Counted from the first letter of the stretch, positions 47,792 through 59,838 are shown. The stretch: DNA of 64,000 nucleotides from Cantharellus purpuraceus (GCA_025174535.1 JALBUN010000001.1:2666001-2730000); one strand, 5' to 3'. Numbers and translations are program-made. Notes: generated by a model not told the origin, from the sequence alone.

Positions 47792-48167
47792 GAGCACCTG
47801 CATTCTCGCACGGCAAGCCAACTATTCTTGGTTGGATCTGTTGAGTCGAGCCATGCTAGCCGCGGAGATCAACAATTTGAATACCTATGTGGGCGTCGAG
47901 GGCAAACGACGGAGCGGGTATGTAATCGACTAAACTGCCATGGCTCAGAATTGCGGTGAGGACAAAGAGCCTGACAGAGTCGGTGGTACAGAAGATAAGA
48001 GTGAGCCATCCCTTGCAATATTACCAACAATATACCTCGGTCACCACCGAACATAGAACATCGCGAACCATCTTTCAACAGTCGGTTCCATGTAGATACA
48101 CCTATTTACATAAGCTACTGAAGTACATAGACGCTCAGTTCTCACTCGAATTCCGTTCCGTGCAGCC
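47792..48167. other. intergenic, nothing recognised
   Basis: About 375 bases between the F-box gene and the complex I gene, same strand. It may contain the last codons of the F-box gene if the alternative acceptor is used. Confidence 0.4.
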
Positions 48168-48822
48168 ATGACTGAATCTACGGCAGACGAACAAGCACGT
48201 CCAGCACCCGTATACGAGGACCGACCATCCTTGAGGAATGCGGCACTCGTTGGTCTGCAGGGCGGAGGAGTAGGCCTCCTTGTCGCGTCAGTCCAAAATG
48301 CACTAGACCATCACAACCGTGGTGCGATGGGTGTACTCACACGCAGTGGGGGCACAATTGGCTTTTTCGGTCAGTTCATACTTTTTCTTGTTTGCTTTCA
48401 TATACAGTGTTGATGTTTGTTTGATTTAAATCTGTTGCTGCATCCTGCAGCTGCCATGGGCACGACATTTGCCTTCACTGATTCTTACGTGGCGAACCTC
48501 CGACAGACGGATGATCCCTTCAATGGCGCAGCAGGCGGTTGCGCAGCTGGTCTGCTGGCTGGGGTGCGCGGTGCGTACCGTGGTTGTTTGCCTCCCGAGA
48601 CGCCGTACTCATGTTGTATTGATCAAAGCGCGATCGATACCAATGGCATTCGCTTCGTGTGCGGTACTTGCAACTTTGATTGGGACTTTTGACGCCACAG
48701 GAAGCAGTCTGATGGGTGACGGCCGAGATAAAGAACCACCACTCACTCGAGAGGAGAGGAGGCGACGTTTCTTCAAGCATGAACCTCCCGTGTCAGCCAC
48801 ACCATTGCCCGGTGATGCATAG
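48168..48822 (+). CDS. complex I accessory subunit, NDUFA11 / B14.7-like (Tim17 family)
   Basis: Membrane-arm accessory subunit of mitochondrial NADH:ubiquinone oxidoreductase. Three exons. The first gives RPSLRNAALVGLQGGGVGLLV and LTRSGGTIGFF. The second gives AAAMGTTFAFTDSYVANLRQ and FNGAAGGCAAGLLAGVR. The third, after a GTGCGT intron, gives ARSIPMAFASCAVLATLIGTF and the polar end TREERRRRFFKHEPP. Four hydrophobic Gly-rich segments are typical of the Tim17/22/23 fold, and the RRRRFFKH tail is typical of the fungal 21-kDa complex I subunit. It converges on the BRCT/Myb gene with about 107 bases between stops. Confidence 0.85.
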
Positions 48823-48929
48823 CAGTTTACCGTAAAAAATACAACTATATCCATCCAAACCATTGGCTATTCTACGCTAGGAAACGGCTGACCACCGTGT
48901 ATAGCAAGTAGCCACTAGGTTGGCTTGAG

Positions 48930-51500
48930 CTATGAATTTGAAAGGGAATCTACATCAATGATATTGCCTTGTGTTGTCTTGATCCTCTTATTTTGTTGCT
49001 CTAGGGCTACAGGGTCGACTGGTTCTTCAGTTGGATTCTCTTTCCGCTTGAGAGGTGACGTGCTACTGGATTCTGCCTGCAAGCTGTTCCAAGTAGGTGC
49101 GTTGTTGGGTAGCCAACCAGGGCGGCTAACTTGACTTGGCAAGGGTTTAGAATTTTCTGAAAGTATTAGTTCATTCTGTGTCTCTTGAGTCGTACTCGGG
49201 TTAGATGACGAAGGTGGTGCTATAGTTCTCCGTTTGATAAGGGCGTCGACCTCTTGCTTCAATATTCTCATGTCATTTGGCCACATTGTACGCCACGCAA
49301 TGTCCCAACTTTGCGTCGAATGGTAAGGCGCCTGGGGTAGAAGAGACAACGTAAGAACCAATATAGGTGAAGGCAACATAGCTCTGGACCTCGGGCCAAG
49401 AAGCGCGAGGAAATCATAACGCACCTTGCGCCCCACTGCATGTATCAGTGCATCGTAGGTCATGCCAGGATTGTGTTGAAGCTTGAACCGTACATATGTG
49501 AGAAACCACGCTCGATCGTTCTCAGTAAACTTGCTGTCGCTCCCGATGGGCTCAACATCAGTTGGAGGGAAGGGCGATGGAGACCGTGCTCGCGGGATAG
49601 TTAAAGCTTGGGGTTGTACATTCGGTGCAACCTTGCTCGGTGTTGGCTTCGGTGTTGGCTTCGATGCTGGCTTCGGTGCTAGCTTCGGTGCCGACTTCGG
49701 TGTTGGCTTCGGTGTTGGCTTTGATGCTGGCTTCGGTGTCGGCTTCGGTGTCGTATCCTGCATACGAAGTGGAGAAGAACCCGCTTTGTTCTTATCATCC
49801 TCAGAGGTAGAAAGTCGTGCTTTTGAAGAAAGGGGTTTCTTTCGCGCCGCCCCTCGCCCAACACCCGACGTAACGTCAATGACGTACGGCGCCACGGCAA
49901 GTAACTTGTTCGCCTTTTCGCATTCCTCGATCCATGTCGGGGAGATGGCTATTTTGTGGACAGGCAGGATGTCGAGAGCTTTCTGAAACTGGGTTGACCC
50001 TGAAAGCGTGATGAGTTATACACACGGCGAGGATGAGAAGAAAAAGAAGTACTGACGGATATTCAAGATGATGTAGTCGGCATCATCCATCTGCGAGACT
50101 ATGGCACCGTTATGTTTCTAGTAGGGGGTCAAACGTCATTGACAATAAAACGAGTTCAACTCCAACGTACCCGGATGATTTTTAACAGATCCTTTCGGTT
50201 CTTGAGGTCTATCATGACATAGAACGCCTGAGACACCCCCCTTGCATTCACAAAGATGCCACTCTTCATCTTGGGAACAGTCTCCTGTGGTTTTAGTGGC
50301 TTGCTCCGGATTGCCGTTTGAATCTCGTGGTCAGAGGATGAATCGTTTATCACCCGCCTTCTTGCTCCACTCCTACGAGAAATTGAGCGTTCCACTTCCT
50401 CTTCCTCAGATGTGACGGATGAGGTATCTGAATCTGACACAAAGTCTGAGCCAACATCTTCTGGAGTAGCACGGCTCGAGGTTCCTTGGTTGCTGCTAGA
50501 TGGAACGTCCGTGCCTGTCGATTGCTGTCCTATGTTGCCTACTCCTGACTGTTCAGGAAACCCCGCAGGCTGGGAGTTCAGGGCTTGCTGATTGACCGCG
50601 AATTGTTGAGCAAGAAGCTGCTGGAAAATTGTCGGTGTGAGGAAAGGAGCTAGTTGCGGTAAGGCCGGTAACTGTCCCGGGGCATGCTGATCCGGGCTAA
50701 CTTGCTGCTGAGGGAGTTGTAAAGCATTACTGAGCAATGATGCCAGAAGAGACTGTTGTAGAGCCATCTGTGAAGATGGTGGAAGTGAGATTGGAAAGGG
50801 TGTGTTCGTTGGCATTGCCGGATTCTGGGAATTTTGAGGGGTATCCTTTGAGCGTGACTGGGGAGTTGAAATGTGAGGATTGGCAGAGGTGCTGGGATGT
50901 CTCTGTTCGCCAGTACGTTCAGCATTTGAGGGATGACGCTGATGTGACTTGTTCGAGGATGTAGTGCTTGATCTCAAACGATATGGACCGGTCTTCGATG
51001 ATACTTGCTTGCTCCGGGAAGTCTTGGCAGCTTGGGATGAAGAAGCAGTACGACGCGAACGGGTTGGTCTGTCGACAATCTATAAGTCGGTTCTTGACCT
51101 CAAGAAGACATACCCACTTTTCTGGCTCTTCCTCTTCCTCTTCCTCTTCGCTAGCGTCATTATCTGCTATACCCTGGCGCAGAATTTCCGAGGTAAGCTC
51201 ATAGCCTGCCCATCCACGATCGCTGCCCAAGAACGCGTTCTCATCCAGACAATGAACTATCCATCGGGTGCTTAGTAGAATCTTATCGTTACGCCATGCC
51301 TCGAAGAGTTCTAAAGCCTCCTTAGTGTTGCTTTCCGCAAGTAAAATGTCCGCATCGAGTGCGGTGTTGACAATTGAACCGCCATTCTTGACTATTTTAC
51401 GTATGAGTGCGGCACGGTCCCTGACAGCAGCGGCTTCCACAAAGAATTTAAAACGCTCTCCTTTGTCATTAGCAAACACATGAGTTTGGAGGGAACTCAT
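48930..51500 (-). CDS. BRCT-BRCT-Myb protein, Rap1-like
   Basis: Probable telomere or chromatin protein resembling fungal Rap1. BRCT 1 spans roughly residues 5-105: FANDKGERFKFFVEAAAVRDR, IVKNGGSIVNTALDADILLAE and KILLSTRWIVHCLDENAFLG. An acidic run of consecutive Glu and a long Gln/Pro/Ser-rich linker follow. BRCT 2 begins GIFVNARGVSQAFYVMIDLKN and continues over introns KHNGAIVSQMDDADYIILNI and KIAISPTWIEECEKANKLL. A Lys-Pro-Thr-Pro repeat tract follows (coding 49620-49755). The Myb-like domain is SKFTENDRAWFLTYVRFKLQ and NPGMTYDALIHAVGRK, then across an intron APYHSTQSWDIAWRTMWPNDM. The C-terminus has KRKENPTEEPVD. BRCT plus this Myb type is the Rap1 signature; a second BRCT is unusual. 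Orthology is inferred. Confidence 0.75.
49620..49755 (-). repeat. in-frame KPTPKPxxKP tract
   Basis: Imperfect tandem hexanucleotide-type repeat (plus strand GGTGTTGGCTTC and GATGCTGGCTTC blocks). It encodes alternating Lys-Pro with Thr, Ala, Ser or Leu between the second BRCT and the Myb-like domain. It is likely a flexible linker prone to length change. Confidence 0.8.
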
Positions 51501-52263
51501 GGCTACGAGGGTAATGTTGCCACTTAAGAGCTTGTTGTGGGATTAGCAGCCTCGACGCAAGATAAGCCAACAGGAGGCAGGCGAAGGCACAATGTGAAGA
51601 GATCACCTCCAATCCAAACGACAAATGTGATGCTTAAGCAGGTAGAGGACAACGCTTGATTACATAAACGTATTCGGCATCTTCCGAGAGCCACTGTGTG
51701 TGTACAGGCAATAGTCCAAATTGCTAGAATCCTATGTCAAAGTAGTAACTCACTTGTTTGGCGGAGTACTTGGCCACCGCTTGCAAAGACTTGTAGTGCT
51801 CCGACCAGCAGCATAGATTAACTCACACTTTGGCTAGGACGTGCACTTTTCGTGCCCTCTTCATGCCCTCACTGTCTCACTGGGCACAGTGCCAGGTGCC
51901 AGCCACACTGCACGCTGTCCTTGGAGATCGTGGCCCGCCTGGCAGGTTACTAGGTCATGGGAGACTCGCAGACGGAACCTTTGCGTTGATTTGACTATGC
52001 ACGACGGCAGATTGTCGGACCGGTGTTGAGCTACTATTGCTGGGCCAAGTCACGAGTTTCTAGGTGCTCCACCGCTGGTCCGAAACTCTCGCTGGCCACT
52101 AGTACTTGGCTTGCCTATCAGATCGAGAGCGGCAACAACCACAGGCAAATATTTTATGGCCGTCTGGTGACGCCGTGTGACCACGTGTAAGCCTACGTGT
52201 TTTTGAAACTCAGCTGCTTCAGGCGTTAAACCTCGTTCACATCCTGTCTCCGTCCTTTTACTT
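51501..52263. promoter_or_regulatory. divergent intergenic region
   Basis: About 760 bases between the Rap1-like gene (minus) and the RS-rich gene (plus). It includes a GCAC/TGCC-rich stretch near 51840-51900. No gene is recognised and no clear TATA box was found. Confidence 0.4.
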
Positions 52264-53283
52264 ATGGACGTGAATGAGACATACAATTCGCGTCATCATC
52301 GACGCGACTTCACGCCAGACTCGTACAGGAGGGACAGATCCCCGTCGTATAAGGATTTCGATCAACAGAACGGTGAGTGCAGCCATTCACTGTAGAGGCA
52401 AGGAAACTTAATTGTCATCCCCCACCTCCCGAACGAACATGGGGCGACTCGAATGCGATCACACACATACAATGATGCTGGAACGTCGATGCAAAATAAT
52501 GATTACCATCCTGTCACGATGCCATAGGCCGAGAACGGTCACGTTCGCCACGACGGAGAAAGGACGAGGCGTCGAACCAAGACTATAGGAGACACAGATA
52601 TCGCAATGGATCCCGCGAGTACAGAAGGCCTCAGAGCCCAGATAGAGGCAGTGAGCGACGGAGAGAAAGGAGCAAGGGGCCTGAGCGCGAAAGAAAAAGG
52701 GATAAGAGTCTAGATATGGTGAACACTTCGCCTCATTCTACATCCCTTGCGCTTACTCACATGATCTGGATCCGTCAGTCTCGGTCACAATCGCCGGATT
52801 CCCGTCGGGACACGCACGAGAGGGTTTGTTTGTTGATGCTGCGCATTTTCAAAGTCTTGACGGCATATATTTCAGGGCCGTCAATTCTCTCGTTCGCCGC
52901 CTGCATCGGCCCCTTCCTCTTCGGATTCCCGCAGCTCGTCTCGCCACAGATCGAAGAAGCACCGCCACCGAAAGCACCGCAGTCGATCTCCGAGTGGGCA
53001 CAGTCACCGGTCGAAGCAATCGTCGTCACGACACAAGGGCAAACACAGGTCGTCTCGAAGGAAACGAAAAGACGAGGATAAGGATGAGAGGCGCAGCGTG
53101 TTGACAGGCAAAAAGGTATGTCCATTGGTGGTACTGTTGAGCGATTGGGCTCACAGCGAGAACTGCCGTTGGGGCACGATGGCGGAAAAGATCAAGCTGA
53201 AGGTTCACAAGGACGCTGCGGATCACGAGAGAGATGCGAACCGGGAGAGTTTGCTACAATTTTTGAACTCGGCATACGAGTAG
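52264..53283 (+). CDS. RS-rich protein, putative RNA-processing factor
   Basis: Small, very basic protein rich in Arg-Ser and Arg-Asp dipeptides. Exon 1 reads MDVNETYNSRHHRRDFTPD and RRDRSPSYKDFDQQN. Exon 2 is GRERSRSPRRRKDEASNQDYR onward, exon 3 SRSQSPDSRRDTHER, exon 4 a Ser/Arg/His/Lys-rich block (SRHRSKKHRHRKHRSRSP). The last exon carries the only ordered-looking part, MAEKIKLKVHKDAADHERDA followed by NRESLLQFLNSAYE, ending at 53281-53283. Splice choice at the last intron is ambiguous (acceptor CACAG or CGAG); only the second keeps the conserved-looking C-terminus in frame. A role in mRNA processing is inferred from composition only. Confidence 0.65.
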
Positions 53284-53514
53284 ACAGCGTGTAATCGAAG
53301 CTTTTTTTGGTTGCCAACATATTTGATATGCAATTTGATACGCTTATACCGTGTTCGGACGATTGACCTCGAAGAGGACAGCCGGCGCCTAAGCCTTGGT
53401 GGGGGGGGTTCAGAAACACTGCGTGCCTCTCTAAAAACACCACAGCCTGTGTGCTCTCCAACAATCTCCAGCCGCAAAGCTGGCTATAATCGTTCTTTAC
53501 TCTTCTTATCTATA

Positions 53515-56033
53515 ATGCCTTATGCTCTCAATTTGCTCCCTCCTAGATCCTCTCCTTCCAGGTCCCACAGGCCCTTAGACGACTATGATGGGAACTCTTC
53601 TAGTACCTCTTCCACAGAATCAAATGTGACTGTCAGGTCTTCAAGGGGATTTACAGCAGCCCCTATGGCACGCCCACGCAGCAGCATGCAGCGTACGTCG
53701 TCTTCGACACAGATCACATCAACCACCATGCAGGGGCCGCCCGAATTTCTGCTTCCACAGTCTGCAAATCCCTCACCGGCACCTTCACGGTCCCCGTCCC
53801 CGCTTCCTATACACTATGCCTCTCCAGGCGCGTCGTCGTCGTCGTACACATCCGATGCAGACTCAGAGCCAACTTCCCCACTCCTCGGCCTGGCGAATAC
53901 CCATCGCAGATCTTGGTGGAATGACGATGCCCATCGGTGGTGGCTTATGGGCAGCCGTCCTGAAGATTCACGGCGTCGAAGACGCAGGCTACATCGTGAG
54001 ACTCGTTTTGGTTTCCGATCGTTGAAGCGTCAAGTACGGCGACTAATACGACATCCTCTATTCCCAAAACAACCCACAACCATCGTGAGCGCACCTGGAC
54101 TATCTATCTATATATTCTTACTGTTTCTCAGATCCTCACCCTCCTTGTTTTCACCGTTATCGCCATACTCATTACCCTCCTCTTAATGCACATACTGAAC
54201 CCTGATAAAGCTTCACTCCCTTGGCGCTCCTACTGCTCCATCCCTTCGGCTTCCACTGCCCCTCCGTCTGTCACTTCACCAAGAGATGAACATTTCACCA
54301 TGCAAGTCCCCATTGGCTACGATCCGACATCGCCCCATGAATCGCTTGTAAACAACCCATTCCCCCCCCCGCATTTGGACGATATCCCTCCCGCGGGCCT
54401 CTTCCTTGGGGTGTTTACGACTGACTCGGCTGTGGAACGCCGGATGCTTATCCGGAGTACCTGGGCTAGTCAGGAACGCAGTCGGGCAGGTGCTGTTGAT
54501 AGTGACGGTGGCAATGGTACCAGCCGTACTATTGTTCGATTCGTGCTTGGAAAGCCTCGTCGTGATTGGGAACGTCGTATTCAACTCGAGTCCGAGGGTG
54601 CGTTGTTCTGTTACCTTTGTCTCATTTAATATCTAAGCGCAGGCTGTTCCATAGCCTATAATGACATGGTACAACTGCCAATATCGGAGAACATGAATTC
54701 CGGCAAGACACATGCGTTTTTCACTTGGGCTGCTGAGAATGCCTGGGTTCCACCTCCTGCTCAATCTCACCATTCGCAATGGTTTTCGTATGCCAATCAT
54801 ACCACCACACCACCACCACACGCTCCTCACGATCCCCTGTCAGATTCATCGACCGTCCAGTGGGTTCGTCCGGATTTCATCGTCAAAGCTGACGATGATT
54901 CGTTTGTGATGCTCGCCGAGCTCGAAGCACGCTTACGCGTCCAGCTTGACAATGCAATGCGAGAAACTGCTGCTCAACGTGCAGTACCTCACAGCTTCCA
55001 GGAGTTTGTTAATCTCATGTATCCTGTGTCGCATCCACACACGGCCATACTCTCCGACTCACATCTCCCTTCGCAAGTGCTTTCAGAAACTCGAGCTCAG
55101 TCTAGGGTATGGTTCTCTGGCGATGCACTTTATTCTTCAGAATATGCATCACTTCCAAATGCCGTATCGTCTATTTTCACCGGTATACCAAGCTCCCGTA
55201 CCGACCCACTTATTTACTGGGGTTACCTTGTCAAGAACCGCTTCATGGCAGGGGAATTATACGCACTTTCATGGTCGCTGGTAGACTGGATCGCGACCGA
55301 ACCCATGATCAAAGGCATGACGCGAGGCGCAGAGGACAAGCAGACCGCAAAGTGGATGCGTTTACATCCCCATGCGAACGAGATCAGATGGGCATCGGAA
55401 CGGTGCTGGATTTATGACCATCCCAGAGCTGGTACTGTGTATTCACATGGATTTTTGTTCCCGTCCGAAGCGACTCGTGTGAGGCAGTCGATTTTGTCGT
55501 TGCTTAGGCCGGTTGGAGGTTCTTCATCGTCGACGTCTACATCTGGGCCCTTGCCTTCGTCTACTACCTCAACACCACATCCGAATGGAAGTAGAGGTCC
55601 CGACTCTCCAACCTACGGACTGCCGTCACCACTGCTTGCGACAACACCCTCATATTCTTATTCTTCCGTTTCGCAGTTTGGAACCCGCTACACGTTCCCA
55701 CTTTCAAATTTAACACCGCTGCAGTCGATTGAGGCTCTTGTGGAAGGCAGCCCTATGAGTGGGCTATTCGAGGGCGGTCCCGAGACGGCTATGCAGGCAT
55801 GGGAGAAACGGGAGGGGCGCCGGAAAAGGTATGAGGGGAAGCGCGTTGGTGGAACAATCGTGGTGCATTTCATCAAACGAAATGAGTGGTTTTTGGAAAC
55901 AGCTCTCGCACTACTAGCTGGCGAGGAGGTTCTTGAGGGCGAAGATGGATGGCGGCCAGAAAAACCGACGCTGCCCGCGAACGACACCGATATGGTAGAG
56001 GAGGGCGACTCAGCCCACCAGACGCTATCATGA
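53515..56033 (+). CDS. GT31-family glycosyltransferase (beta-1,3-galactosyltransferase-like)
   Basis: Type II Golgi membrane glycosyltransferase. A long Ser/Pro-rich, Arg-rich cytosolic N-terminus ends at RHPLFPKQPTTI. An intron leads to the signal anchor ILTLLVFTVIAILITLLLMHI. The lumenal domain begins DIPPAGLFLGVFTTDSAVERR and MLIRSTWASQE, a clear GT31 motif. Then come RFVLGKPRRDWERRI and, after an intron, YNDMVQLPISENMNSGKTHAF. The metal-binding acidic motif is in DFIVKADDDSFVMLAELEARL. Next are YWGYLVKNRFMAGELYALSW and EIRWASERCWIYDHPRAGTVY. The C-terminal 150 residues are Ser/Pro-rich. It is longer than animal GT31 enzymes because of the two disordered ends, which is usual in basidiomycetes. 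Acceptor substrate unknown. Confidence 0.85.
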
Positions 56034-56451
56034 CGACGAGATCGGTGACGATTCCATGGATAGACCCCCCACCCATCGCGTTGTCTTTGCACGTTGACTT
56101 TAATGAGAACTACATCGTCTCATCATTACCCTTTGTCCTGCTGCTTCCATATCCCCTATGTATATTCTTTTGCATACCTTTCTCACGTTATTTCCGTCTT
56201 TTCCTTCTGTTGTCTCTCTTTCATCATCTCTTGCGGACGCCAAATATTCCCCCATACTGATAATCAAGAGGTGACAAATGACTACAAGGAAAACCTAAGC
56301 TCATATCAGTAACCAAAGCCCTTCCTTTCTACCACTTGCAGATGTTGTCAGATCGGAGATGCAGGGAAAGCGAGGTGGGAGGTGGACAATGGTTTTTATA
56401 TTTATCTGACGCGTCAAATTGAGAGTCCACTCGGCTAGAATAGGTTACTTG

Positions 56452-56459
56452 TATAAAAG
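56452..56459 (+). promoter_or_regulatory. TATA box
   Basis: TATAAAAG in the 550-base gap between the GT31 and RBR genes, 56 bases before the first ATG (56508) and 136 before the ATG chosen for the RBR gene. The rest of the gap shows a T-rich GT31 3' flank and no gene. Confidence 0.5.
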
Positions 56460-56587
56460 CAGGCGGATTCCTGCTGCTACAGATCATCGTTCTCTTACTA
56501 CTTGTCTATGGTTCCAGTTCGTCGCCGATTTGGAGTGGTAACTGATTGGCGCCGACTCTCTGGTTCAACTTCATCCACCACCACAAA

Positions 56588-58527
56588 ATGGCCACACGCA
56601 CCGGCTGGCTATCATCTCTCTTCCTTCCTAAACACAACTCTAGGCCTATTTTGCCTGCCCAACATGGAGAGACAGTCGAGCAGGTATCCTTGGCAGAAAT
56701 GAACAGTTTGCTCCAAGTTCTTGCAGAGGTATTCCCGGAGCATCAAGTTACCCTCTTGCGCGAGCTGCTTCTAGACGCTTCACCGGAATCCAGACTATCA
56801 GTGGCAGCGAATGCCCTCGTGCAAAATCCGGGACGGTATGCTCAACGAGTAACTAGATTACCATCCACAGCTATTGAAGAGTGGGAGAAATTTCGCTCGG
56901 CAAAATACAGGGCCATCGTGGAGAAGCTGCTGTACGCCTCTAGTTCCTGTCTGGAATCACCTCGGCTATGGTTCTAAAACCTGAGTCTTCTAGGCTCGAT
57001 GAATTTCAAGGACTTGCCAAGTCCACAGTTTGCAATATCATCTCTGAGCACAACGGCGACTACATCCGGAGCCGTGAAGCGCTCATTTTTGTTGCCTCCC
57101 AATCCTGGCGTTTCAGTCTCACCGCCTGGTTGTCACGTAAACCCAAGCCGGCCCCCCGGCCTCCTATTGATATCACAAAGCGTTCTACGGGCTGTGTACG
57201 ACTCGATGGGGAGATTTATGCTCTTGGCCGACCTGAGCGTGATGAACAGTCATCAAAAGATACACTATTGGCTAAATCCGTCAATGAGGATGAATATGCA
57301 CAGGCACGGGCTTTGCTGGAATGCGAATGCTGCTTTGGTGATTTCACCTGGGAGGATATAACCGTGTGCACCCACGGGCACTTTTTTTGTCATGGATGTC
57401 TTGATCGTAGTGTGAAAGAGGCGTTATACGGCCAAGGGGGGTGTTTATTTCAAGAAAAAGGATCTGTGCGTTGTATTTCGTCTGTTGCTTTGCCGGCTTG
57501 CCAGGGATTTGTCACACCTACATTGCTCTCACAAGCCCTCCCCGCCGACACATTTGATCGACTGGAAGAGCGACTCGCTCGCGATCAACTTCAAAGTTCT
57601 GGTTTGCAGTTGGTGCGTTGTCCTGCCTGCACGTATGCCGCCGTCGACATCGCCGTCTCGCCTCGGCTTCGCCCTGTAATGATAGGACCATTGGCTCTCC
57701 TGGCGATACTCGCCGTACGACTCATCCCTCGATACCCCATTTTCTTCTTGATGCTTCCCCTCACGATCTTCGGATTTCAGTATAACACCCGAAATGCATA
57801 TGACATGAACCCCGTGTCCTCTGGGACTTGGATTGTTGACGCCATGGCGCGTGTCCGCCGACGGCGTGCTGGCGTGCCCCAGATTTTCAAATGCGAGAAC
57901 CCACGGTGTAGAGTTTCAACGTGTATTGACTGTGGCAAAGAGTGGGCCGCCTTTCACAATTGTCGCAACGAAAATTTTGATAATCAGCGGCTGTATGTTG
58001 AACGTGCCATGTCGGAAGCCGTGAAACGGACGGTATGGATGCTTGTGCTTGCTAGTTGACCTACCTGACAATATGTATTGTCAAATCAGTGCCCCAAATG
58101 TCGCATGTCATTTGTGAAGTCGGGGGGTTGCAATAAGCTCACTTGCCCATGCGGTTATGAGATGTGCTACCTCTGCCGAGCAGACGTCCGTGGGGTTCGG
58201 TATGGGCATTATTGCCCGCATTTCCGTCCTGAACCTGGTCAAGCCTGCACAGAATGTGACCGCTGTAATCTGTATGAGATTGAGGACGAAGATGCGGTTG
58301 CCAATGCTGCTGCACGGCATGCAGCTAAAGAATGGTTGGAAAAGCGAAATGCTAATATCACTGGCGGCAGCTCAGTAACAGATCCTTGTGAGTCCTTAAA
58401 GTTGCTTTCGTTTTATAATTACTTAATTACCGAAATAGCATGGAGACATTCAGACAACACGTGGTTATTCTGGCTGGAACAAGGCTTGGAAGGCATGATA
58501 GGGCTTTTATTCGAGTGGGAATATTAA
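56588..58527 (+). CDS. RBR E3 ubiquitin ligase, RNF216/Triad3-like, with membrane segment
   Basis: RING-between-RING ligase. An N-terminal CUE-like helix set reads LAEMNSLLQVLAEVFPEHQV and TLLRELLLDASPESRLSVAAN. RING1 is CECCFGDFTWEDITVCTHGHF then FCHGCLDRSVKEAL. The IBR starts LVRCPACTYAAVDI and resumes IFKCENPRCRVSTCIDCGKEW. Between these lies an insertion with hydrophobic stretches (GPLALLAILAVRLIPRYPIFF and LMLPLTIFGFQ). RING2, after an intron, is QCPKCRMSFVKSGGCNKLTCP and CGYEMCYLCRADV, with the catalytic Cys expected at the GCNKLTC element. The CECCFG RING1 is typical of the RNF216 group. The start could be the in-frame Met at 56546 or an upstream exon at 56508. A 51-nt intron before the last exon is a multiple of three, so retention would also stay open. 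Confidence 0.82.
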
Positions 58528-58683
58528 ACAGTATGAAACAGTCAGTGAAGTACAACCAGTCGTCTATAATGTTCAAGGACCGAAGAATATGTGGGATCTA
58601 TGCGACAGTATAATATCTTCTAGAATGAGACCGTAATCCAGTGCTTTACACCACACTCAAGGAACTCGGAGATCCAGATTCCA

Positions 58684-59433
58684 CTACTCCAGCGAAGAAC
58701 TCGACCTCCTCCGTTTAAGAACCTCCACGTAGTTTGCCACATTACTGAGCTCCTCGTCCTTCAAACTGCCAAGCAGTTCTGACAGGCGGGTCATGGACTT
58801 CTGCGCGTGCTCGTCAATGGGTGTATCGAGCGAGAATGATGTGTCCGTGCTCTCGGTGCAGGTAGGGCTGCTACGACTGGGCGGGTAGGATAAATCGGAA
58901 TACGGCGGAGTGAGAGGTAGTACAGGAATTAATTTGGATACAGGGAAGTCTTGAATGAATAGCGGCGTGCGAGGTTGGCGACGAGACGAAGAAGGGGATG
59001 ATACGTTCGTCACTTCCGGCTCCGTCGGAAGAGGGTTTATATTGAACAAGACCAACATTCCGTATATGCCCATGTATGCGATTTCGTGTGCATGGGATAT
59101 AATATGAATAGCTTGTGACAGGAAGGCGATATTCTGGGCTAACACCGCCACCATCTTCTGGACGGAGTTTAGAGAGTGTATGACGAACACGACGAGATGC
59201 CAGCTCGCGAGGACTACACCAGAAATAGCGATAAGAGGAATAATGATAGGAAATATGATTGCAAGGAGTATGCTGATGGGAAGGATGGTTCCGAACAAGA
59301 AGACGGCTTCGATTGAGGCGTTGACTATGCCCAAAGGGAATGCAAGCACGGTGCCAAGGACGGTGTTCACGAGAAAACGAGCGTAATGGGCTTGCTGTGC
59401 ACGAGGATTCGAAGCTCCCATTCTAGAGGCCAT
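58684..59433 (-). CDS. orphan multi-pass membrane protein
   Basis: Single-exon gene of 249 residues. The first half is strongly hydrophobic, with about three segments: VNTVLGTVLAFPLGIVNASI, AVFLFGTILPISILLAIIFP and IPLIAISGVVLASWHLVVFVI, plus a weaker one, IYGMLVLFNINPL. The second half is polar, Ser/Pro-rich, ending in an amphipathic stretch (SMTRLSELLGSLKDEELSNV) and basic RRRSSSS. No family is recognised. The absence of introns is unusual for this window. Its stop lies about 155 bases from that of the RBR gene, which it faces. Confidence 0.65.
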   Translation of the reverse strand: MASRMGASNPRAQQAHYARFLVNTVLGTVLAFPLGIVNASIEAVFLFGTILPISILLAIIFPIIIPLIAISGVVLASWHLVVFVIHSLNSVQKMVAVLAQNIAFLSQAIHIISHAHEIAYMGIYGMLVLFNINPLPTEPEVTNVSSPSSSRRQPRTPLFIQDFPVSKLIPVLPLTPPYSDLSYPPSRSSPTCTESTDTSFSLDTPIDEHAQKSMTRLSELLGSLKDEELSNVANYVEVLKRRRSSSSLE

Positions 59434-59838
59434 GAAGGATAAGAAAGAAAAGGATGGGGTTGGCCAGAGCTATCGGCGGGAATATTTATCAAAGACCGAT
59501 CAGGCGCAAACTGGAAATTAGTGCTTATGCGTCTCAGCAACCATTCGTCCTCGACCAGTAGTATGTGAAATTTTGTACACTGAGAGCCAGTCAGTGAACG
59601 CTTGAGCTACTGACTGCAAGAGTGGCAGCCGCGAGTCGGTTTGAGACCCCGTCACGCGTGACATAATGCTGACGCTTACCAAACAAAGACTGCGACGCGT
59701 GTCGTCCGTGATCGAATTGATCCAGCTTCAGGCTACAAGTTACAAGAGTCAAAGATGCATTCGAATACAACACAAATTACACAGGTAAAGTTCGAAACGT
59801 ATCTAAATATCTAATCCCATTCGCTACAACCCGCACTT
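59434..59838. other. intergenic, nothing recognised
   Basis: About 405 bases between two minus-strand genes. It holds the promoter of the membrane orphan and the 3' flank of the kinase-like gene. Confidence 0.4.

Noticed and set aside
49483..49986. Plus-strand Gly/Phe/Ala-rich repetitive frame of 167 codons
   Set aside because: Antisense of the KPTPKP tract in the Rap1-like gene, with no supporting splice sites or start.
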